DNA of 16,035 nucleotides, taken from positions 1-16,035 of the forward strand of contig JAUIDL010000010.1 of the NCBI GenBank assembly GCA_030428585.1, given 5' to 3'. Under the pieces are notes generated by a model. That model did no database searches, was not told where the DNA came from, and saw only the letters and a list, made by a program, of their open reading frames with translations. The position numbers and the translations under genes are program-made. Of the stretch, positions 12,800 to 16,035 are shown one piece after another; the first letter of the stretch is position 1, and every line of letters begins with the position of its first letter. Origin of the DNA: a bacterium (GTDB lineage Bacteria; Patescibacteriota; Saccharimonadia; Saccharimonadales; Saccharimonadaceae).

Positions 12800-13555
12800 A
12801 TGGGAACAATTATTTCTGTCAAAAAGTTGGTCAAACGCTACGGCGATAAGACGACGGTTGACGGAATTTCTTTTTCGGTCAAAGAGGGGGAAGTCTTTGG
12901 CATCCTTGGTCCAAATGGGGCGGGGAAGACGACTACACTTGAAATGATTGAAGCCTTGCGCCCGATTGATGGGGGTGAAGTTATGTTGGATGGGCTCGAC
13001 GTCCGAAAACGACCAGCTCAGGTTAAACAAATTATTGGTATTCAACTGCAAGCGACCGCATTTTTCGATAAGTTGACGCTCCGCGAACAACTGCGTATGT
13101 TTAACGATTTATATGGGGCGAACAGCAACCCGGACGAATTATTAGCGGAAGTTCAATTAACTGACAAAGCGAAAAGCTACGTTGAAAATCTTTCTGGTGG
13201 CCAACGCCAGCGCTTTAGTATTGCGGCGGCACTGGTGAATAATCCGCGAGTTTTGTTTCTCGACGAGCCAACGACAGGACTCGATCCACAGGCGCGTCGT
13301 AATTTGTGGGATTTGATTCAGCAAATTAAGAAAAAGGGTATCACGGTTGTCTTGACGACTCACTATATGGACGAGGCGGAACTACTATGTGACCGCATCG
13401 CGATTATGGACAACGGTAAGATTGTGACGATTAATACGCCAAAGAATTTAATTAAGGAATTAATTGGTCGTGGGTTCAAGAAGCCGCAACACGTTGAGCA
13501 AGCTAATTTGGAAGATGTGTTTATTGATTTGACTGGAAAGGATCTGCGCGAATAA
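12800..13555 (+). CDS. ABC transporter ATP-binding protein (ABC-2 exporter type)
   Basis: 251 residues. All ABC motifs are present: Walker A GPNGAGKTT (37-45), Q-loop Gln near 82, signature LSGGQRQR (131-138), Walker B VLFLDEP with Glu156, D-loop GLDP and switch His188 (TTHYMDEAE). The C-terminal VEQANLEDVFIDLTGKDLRE is typical of CcmA/DrrA-type exporter ATPases. It energises the ABC-2 permease whose ATG overlaps its stop by one base (TAATG), indicating translational coupling. The ATG lies 22 nt after the pilin stop. A poor box TAAACT (12787-12792) ends 7 nt before the ATG, consistent with but not proof of a leaderless start; there is no Shine-Dalgarno. Confidence 0.95.
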   Translation: MGTIISVKKLVKRYGDKTTVDGISFSVKEGEVFGILGPNGAGKTTTLEMIEALRPIDGGEVMLDGLDVRKRPAQVKQIIGIQLQATAFFDKLTLREQLRMFNDLYGANSNPDELLAEVQLTDKAKSYVENLSGGQRQRFSIAAALVNNPRVLFLDEPTTGLDPQARRNLWDLIQQIKKKGITVVLTTHYMDEAELLCDRIAIMDNGKIVTINTPKNLIKELIGRGFKKPQHVEQANLEDVFIDLTGKDLRE

Positions 13556-14661
13556 TGAATCGGCACTATTTTAAAACAATTTTTGCCCTGGCTCGTGCCT
13601 ACACGCGACGATTTTTCCGTGATAAGGTTGGGCTCTTCTTTACGTTCCTGTTTCCGCTGCTCTTCCTGTTTGTGTTTGGGTATCTGAATTCAGGTAATAC
13701 CGACATTAACTTTGATGTTGCGGTCCTGAACGAATCTGACACCAGTTTCGCCACTGAATTTGAGAAGCAATTGAATGACAGTGAAACCTTTACGGTGACC
13801 GATGATACTGATTTCACGGCCGCCACCGAACGAATGGGGCGAGGCGAGCTTGATTCGATCGTGAAATTACCAGAAGGCTTCGGCACACCGAATGCCCAAG
13901 GACAGCCAAGCGGAGAGGTCGTCGTGTATTACAGCGAAGCGAGTCCACAATCCGGTCAGACGGTAGCTGCAGTTTTGAACCAAACACTTGATCAGATTAA
14001 TCAAAGCTTAGGCCAGTCAGCACCGCCGCTCAGTGTGACGCAAGAATCAACCGCGACGGCTGATCTATCGGCGTTTGACTATGTGTTCGCTGGACTACTT
14101 GGGTTCACTATTTTGAGCTTGGGTATTTTTGGACTGGCGAATCAATTGCCAGCCGAGAAAAAGACGGGGGCGCTGCGACGGCTACGTGCCGCACCGGTGA
14201 CCTCAGGGCAAATCATTTTTGCGAACATGCTGTACTACATGCTGGTCGGTATCATCAGTATCGTGCTGATGTTCTTGGTCGCAACCTTTGTCTTTGACTT
14301 TACGATGAGGGGTGATTGGCTGCTCTTGTTTGGCTACATCGTCATTAGTATTGTTTTGATGTTCGGCTTTGGGCTGGCGATTGGTGGCTGGGCAAAGAAC
14401 GAGACACAGTCGGCTGCGTTGACACAGTTGGTGGCGTTACCGATGATGTTCCTGTCGGGTGTGTTCTTCCCACGGTTCCTGATGCCCGAGTGGCTACAGG
14501 GCATTACGACGTTCTTCCCACTGACGCCGATTGTTGATGGGTTACGCCTGATCATGACAGAGAGCTATAGTTTGTTTGAATTGTGGCCACAAATTGGCTT
14601 GATTGCGGTTTGGATGGTTGTTATCTATGTGATTGCCATCCGTGTCTTCCGTTGGGAATAG
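13555..14661 (+). CDS. ABC-2 type transporter permease
   Basis: 368 residues with the ABC-2 layout: basic N-terminus (RAYTRRFFRDKVG), first helix at about 26-44, a large external domain (about 45-172, with a VYYSEASPQSGQTVAAV stretch), then five helices (about 175-196, 222-248, 255-279, 286-306, 346-363). ARRLRAAPV-type text is present as LRRLRAAPVTSGQI between helices 2 and 3, and MFLSGVFFPRFLMPEWLQ is the usual re-entrant segment. It pairs with the upstream ATPase to export an unknown substrate such as a drug, lipid or peptide. Close groups are DrrB, NatB and YhgE-like proteins. Confidence 0.92.
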   Translation: MNRHYFKTIFALARAYTRRFFRDKVGLFFTFLFPLLFLFVFGYLNSGNTDINFDVAVLNESDTSFATEFEKQLNDSETFTVTDDTDFTAATERMGRGELDSIVKLPEGFGTPNAQGQPSGEVVVYYSEASPQSGQTVAAVLNQTLDQINQSLGQSAPPLSVTQESTATADLSAFDYVFAGLLGFTILSLGIFGLANQLPAEKKTGALRRLRAAPVTSGQIIFANMLYYMLVGIISIVLMFLVATFVFDFTMRGDWLLLFGYIVISIVLMFGFGLAIGGWAKNETQSAALTQLVALPMMFLSGVFFPRFLMPEWLQGITTFFPLTPIVDGLRLIMTESYSLFELWPQIGLIAVWMVVIYVIAIRVFRWE

Positions 14662-14662
14662 C

Positions 14663-14691
14663 TCGACCTCAAGAGCCGACTATGGTATAAC
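14663..14691 (+). promoter_or_regulatory. Promoter TCGACC-N17-TATAAC before the 125-aa protein
   Basis: -35-like TCGACC (14663-14668), then TGG-TATAAC (-10 at 14686-14691, with TGn extension) at a 17-nt spacer. The -10 ends 6 nt before ATG 14698, predicting a leaderless transcript. Confidence 0.55.
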
Positions 14692-14697
14692 ATAAGC

Positions 14698-15075
14698 ATG
14701 ACACGACACCACGATAATGCCGATTCACCAGCTTTGTTTGAAATGGGTGATTTTGGTGGCGAAAGACCAGCGCCGACCGTCCCTGAGCGGACAACACAAG
14801 TACCTGTTCCGCCGCGGAGGGCCGCAGAACCATCGTGGGGTGAACGGTATCGGGAAGAGAACGGGGCACAACGAGACCTAGGTGGTAATGTGCCTGATCG
14901 TGCAGCAATGGAAGCATTACGACAAGCCGAAAACGCTCGGCAGCGTGAAGTAAACCGAAGGGGTGCTGCAGCGGTACGTGCGGTAGGGCCTTTACCGAAA
15001 ACCAATCACGACTTCGCTCGCCTAAGAGCTGCCAATGAGCGACGAGAAGATCCTTGGGGCGAGAAAAAACAATAA
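14698..15075 (+). CDS. Charged, probably disordered protein of unknown function
   Basis: 125 residues; not recognised. It is rich in Arg, Glu, Ala, Pro and Gly with almost no bulky hydrophobic core: PTVPERTTQVPVPPRRAAEP, SWGERYREENGAQRDLGGNV, then an Arg/Glu/Ala helix (about 66-90: RAAMEALRQAENARQREVNR) and LRAANERREDPWGEKKQ. No membrane segment, signal or cysteine. The promoter with a close-set -10 and a terminator that overlaps its stop codon support a real gene. A frame of similar length on the opposite strand (14625-15005) has no comparable signals. The helix may be a coiled coil. A nucleic-acid or partner-binding role is possible only by composition. Confidence 0.65.
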   Translation: MTRHHDNADSPALFEMGDFGGERPAPTVPERTTQVPVPPRRAAEPSWGERYREENGAQRDLGGNVPDRAAMEALRQAENARQREVNRRGAAAVRAVGPLPKTNHDFARLRAANERREDPWGEKKQ

Positions 15076-15099
15076 CTGCCGGATAAGCCGGCAGTTATT
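15071..15099. terminator. Bidirectional terminator between convergent genes
   Basis: Arms 15071-15082 (AATAACTGCCGG) and 15088-15099 (CCGGCAGTTATT) with loop ATAAG. The stem contains the stop codon of the 125-aa gene. Leftward it is followed by TTGTTTTTT, a good U-tract for the minus-strand gene at 15119-15436; rightward the T-run is weak. Confidence 0.8.
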
Positions 15100-15118
15100 A
15101 GTCTGAAGGAGAAGTAGA

Positions 15119-15436
15119 TTATTTCTTGTTCTCTTCGACTTCGAGGTCAACACCACCACTCACGCCAATAACGACGTTAAAGATGAAGGCGACCAGAACA
15201 CCATACAGCCATCCGAGGGCTGCAGCAAGCAGTGGGTAGAGCACAATCGCGGTCAAGATGATCGCTAGTGAGCCAACCAAGTTACCGGCAAAGCCGCCAT
15301 CGCTGGTTGCGAGGAAGTTAACGGTAGCCACGATAGCTGCAACGATACCGACCGCGAGGCCGATAATCAGGTTGACAGTCCCGATCAGCTTACCAATTGA
15401 CATGACGCCCACACGTGTTACGGTTAGATTCTTCAT
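15119..15436 (-). CDS. Small conserved-type membrane protein
   Basis: 105 residues. The N-terminal MKNLTVTRVGVMSIGKLIGT pattern (V-G-V-x-S-x-x-K) is followed by three hydrophobic segments at about 20-42 (VNLIIGLAVGIVAAIVATVN), 53-70 (GSLAIILTAIVLYPLLAA) and 73-92 (GWLYGVLVAFIFNVVIGVS), ending GGVDLEVEENKK. This resembles a family of small three-helix proteins of unknown role seen in archaea and bacteria, possibly near DUF3566; I am not sure of the family name. It has a full promoter, a Shine-Dalgarno AAGGAG (+ 15445-15450) 8 nt before the ATG, and a terminator, so it is a monocistronic SD-type unit. The Ala/Val/Gly richness is strong. Confidence 0.82.
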   Translation of the reverse strand: MKNLTVTRVGVMSIGKLIGTVNLIIGLAVGIVAAIVATVNFLATSDGGFAGNLVGSLAIILTAIVLYPLLAAALGWLYGVLVAFIFNVVIGVSGGVDLEVEENKK

Positions 15437-15466
15437 ACCGATGTCTCCTTTATGGTTACTGCCTTC

Positions 15467-15495
15467 ATGATATACCCAGCTTGCTTTCAGTGCAA
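15467..15495 (-). promoter_or_regulatory. Promoter TTGCAC-N17-TATCAT for the small membrane protein
   Basis: On the minus strand -35 TTGCAC (15495-15490) and -10 TATCAT (15472-15467) at a 17-nt spacer. The start near 15460 leaves a leader of about 24 nt that contains the AAGGAG Shine-Dalgarno. Confidence 0.55.
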
Positions 15496-15506
15496 GTCAC
15501 GACAAC

Positions 15507-15533
15507 AAAAAAGCCCACTGTCAAATGAGTGGG
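15507..15533 (-). terminator. Rho-independent terminator of the DUF1653 gene
   Basis: On the minus strand CCCACT (15533-15528), 8-nt loop, AGTGGG (15519-15514), then C and six T (+ 15507-15512 are A). Confidence 0.85.
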
Positions 15534-15541
15534 TAATTTGG

Positions 15542-15766
15542 TTATGTGTCAATTTTGGTAAAGCGAGGGATAGTGTTGCCATCAATCATGACTGTTTCGA
15601 AAAACATATCGTACGGTCGGACCCAGATGCCGTATGGCTCGTACAACGCTTTATAGACCACAAATCGTTCTTCGGTCTCGGTGTGCGTGCCTTCGCCGAT
15701 AACTTCGTATTCATTGCCTTTGTAGTGGCGGTATCGCCCGGCAATATCAGAGGTATTTTCTTTCAT
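15542..15766 (-). CDS. DUF1653 family protein
   Basis: 74 residues, the usual full length. It shows the family pattern GRYRHYKGNEYEVIG (10-24), HTETEERFVVYKALY (28-42), GIWVRPYDMFFETV (46-59) and IPRFTKI at the end. It is a small soluble SH3-like beta fold of unknown function. A TATACT box lies 6 nt before the ATG, with no Shine-Dalgarno, so the mRNA is probably leaderless. A strong terminator follows. It is transcribed away from the partial gene at the right edge, from which it is separated by a terminator. Confidence 0.9.
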   Translation of the reverse strand: MKENTSDIAGRYRHYKGNEYEVIGEGTHTETEERFVVYKALYEPYGIWVRPYDMFFETVMIDGNTIPRFTKIDT

Positions 15767-15772
15767 AATAGT

Positions 15773-15778
15773 AGTATA
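15773..15778 (-). promoter_or_regulatory. -10 box (TGC-TATACT) of the DUF1653 gene
   Basis: Minus-strand TATACT with the TGn extension ends 6 nt before the ATG (15766-15764). No clear -35. Confidence 0.55.
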
Positions 15779-15840
15779 GCAAACGGAGGTAATTTAACAG
15801 TAAGTTAAGACAGTCGATAATATCGATTGAACCAGAATGT

Positions 15841-15867
15841 AAAAAGCCCCCATCGCGGGGGCTTTTT
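15841..15867. terminator. Rho-independent terminator, symmetric
   Basis: AAAAAGCCCCC (15841-15851), loop ATCGC, GGGGGCTTTTT (15857-15867). Read leftward it follows the stop of the partial gene at 15873 and ends in a T-run; it would also work rightward. Confidence 0.88.
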
Positions 15868-15872
15868 ATTGA

Positions 15873-16035
15873 TTACTGGTGGTCTTTGATAAACGTAATA
15901 ATGTCTTCGAAAGATGGGCTATAGCCATCGTCTGCGTTAACAATTAGCTGTGGCACCTCAAGTGCAATCGGATGCGCGGTGTTGTCGAGGTTTCCAGCGT
16001 GGAAGTCGGCTCGGGCCAGTAATTCCTCTCGTCGG
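15873..16035 (-). CDS. C-terminal end of an unrecognised protein
   Basis: The frame enters from the right edge and stops at TAA (15875-15873), giving the last 53 residues: RREELLARADFHAGNLDNTA, then HPIALEVPQLIVNADDGY, then SPSFEDIITFIKDHQ. Alternating hydrophobic strand (PQLIVNADDG) and a final helix (FEDIITFI) look like the end of an alpha/beta domain. An ending of the form L-I-V-N-x-D plus terminal helix is seen in P-loop kinase-type proteins, but this is too little to assign. The terminator 6 nt after the stop supports a real gene end. Confidence 0.6.
   Translation of the reverse strand, partial: RREELLARADFHAGNLDNTAHPIALEVPQLIVNADDGYSPSFEDIITFIKDHQ

Noticed and set aside
14625..15005. 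126-aa open frame on the - strand opposite the 125-aa protein
   Set aside because: It is Ser/Arg/Ala-rich as expected from the complement of the + strand gene, begins inside the permease gene and has no promoter or Shine-Dalgarno, unlike the + strand frame.
15492..15500. GCAAGTCAC repeated at 12314-12322
   Set aside because: Two copies of a 9-mer in 16 kb without further context are likely chance; both lie near promoters but in different strand settings.
1..16035. CRISPR arrays, insertion sequences, phage or toxin-antitoxin modules, riboswitches, tRNA or rRNA genes
   Set aside because: No regularly spaced repeats, transposase or integrase motifs, or cloverleaf sequences were found on reading; gene order looks like ordinary chromosome.

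Overview
The window reads as a chromosomal segment of a Patescibacteria/CPR bacterium, most likely a Candidatus Saccharibacteria (TM7) relative. This is inferred from protein types and architecture, not from a marker-tree search. Pointers are a short archaeal-type AspRS, a MutY without an iron-sulfur cluster, a compact MurC, a lone type IV pilin, several small membrane or secreted proteins without recognisable families, very tight gene packing, and the standard genetic code. Of 22 visible stops, 13 are TAA, 8 TAG and 1 TGA. GC content looks moderate. No rRNA, tRNA, transposon, phage gene or CRISPR array was seen, and no stretch over 300 bases lacks a gene.

Layout. 1-154 (-): start of a membrane-anchored protein resembling the N-terminus of DsbA-like thioredoxin proteins. 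247-3085 (+): CBS-domain membrane protein, aspS and a TM2-domain protein. 3082-4886 (-): msrA, a metallo-beta-lactamase-fold hydrolase and an AlkA-like DNA glycosylase in one tight operon. It is fired from a nearly palindromic divergent promoter (4893-4910) shared with a MutY-like adenine glycosylase (4917-5711, +), so four genes centred on damage repair radiate from one 30-bp region. 5732-6675 (+): a secreted/anchored pair of unknown function. 6650-7918 (-): CYTH domain fused to a uridine-kinase-like P-loop domain. 8006-8680 (+): winged-helix/degenerate Nudix protein. 8675-9931 (-): murC. 10016-11922 (+): MFS-like transporter and a two-TM protein. 11995-12201 (+): a 68-aa protein with unusually strong expression signals. 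12221-12299: promoter and terminator with no gene between them. 12353-12778 (+): type IV pilin-like protein. 12800-14661 (+): ABC exporter ATPase and ABC-2 permease. 14698-15075 (+): charged, probably disordered protein. 15119-15766 (-): small membrane protein and a DUF1653 protein. 15873-16035 (-): C-terminus of an unrecognised protein.

The most striking feature is regulatory. At most transcription-unit starts a TANNNT -10 hexamer lies only 5-11 nt before the start codon, on both strands, which predicts leaderless or nearly leaderless mRNAs. A minority of genes instead have a Shine-Dalgarno sequence. Other points worth a second look: an in-frame UGA-CCC-AUG junction between the hydrolase and the glycosylase; non-discriminating residues in AspRS (predicting GatCAB-dependent Asn-tRNA synthesis); the CYTH-kinase fusion; the wHTH/Nudix protein with a damaged Nudix box; three convergent pairs whose coding ends overlap; and the promoter-terminator unit predicting a RNA of about 45 nt.
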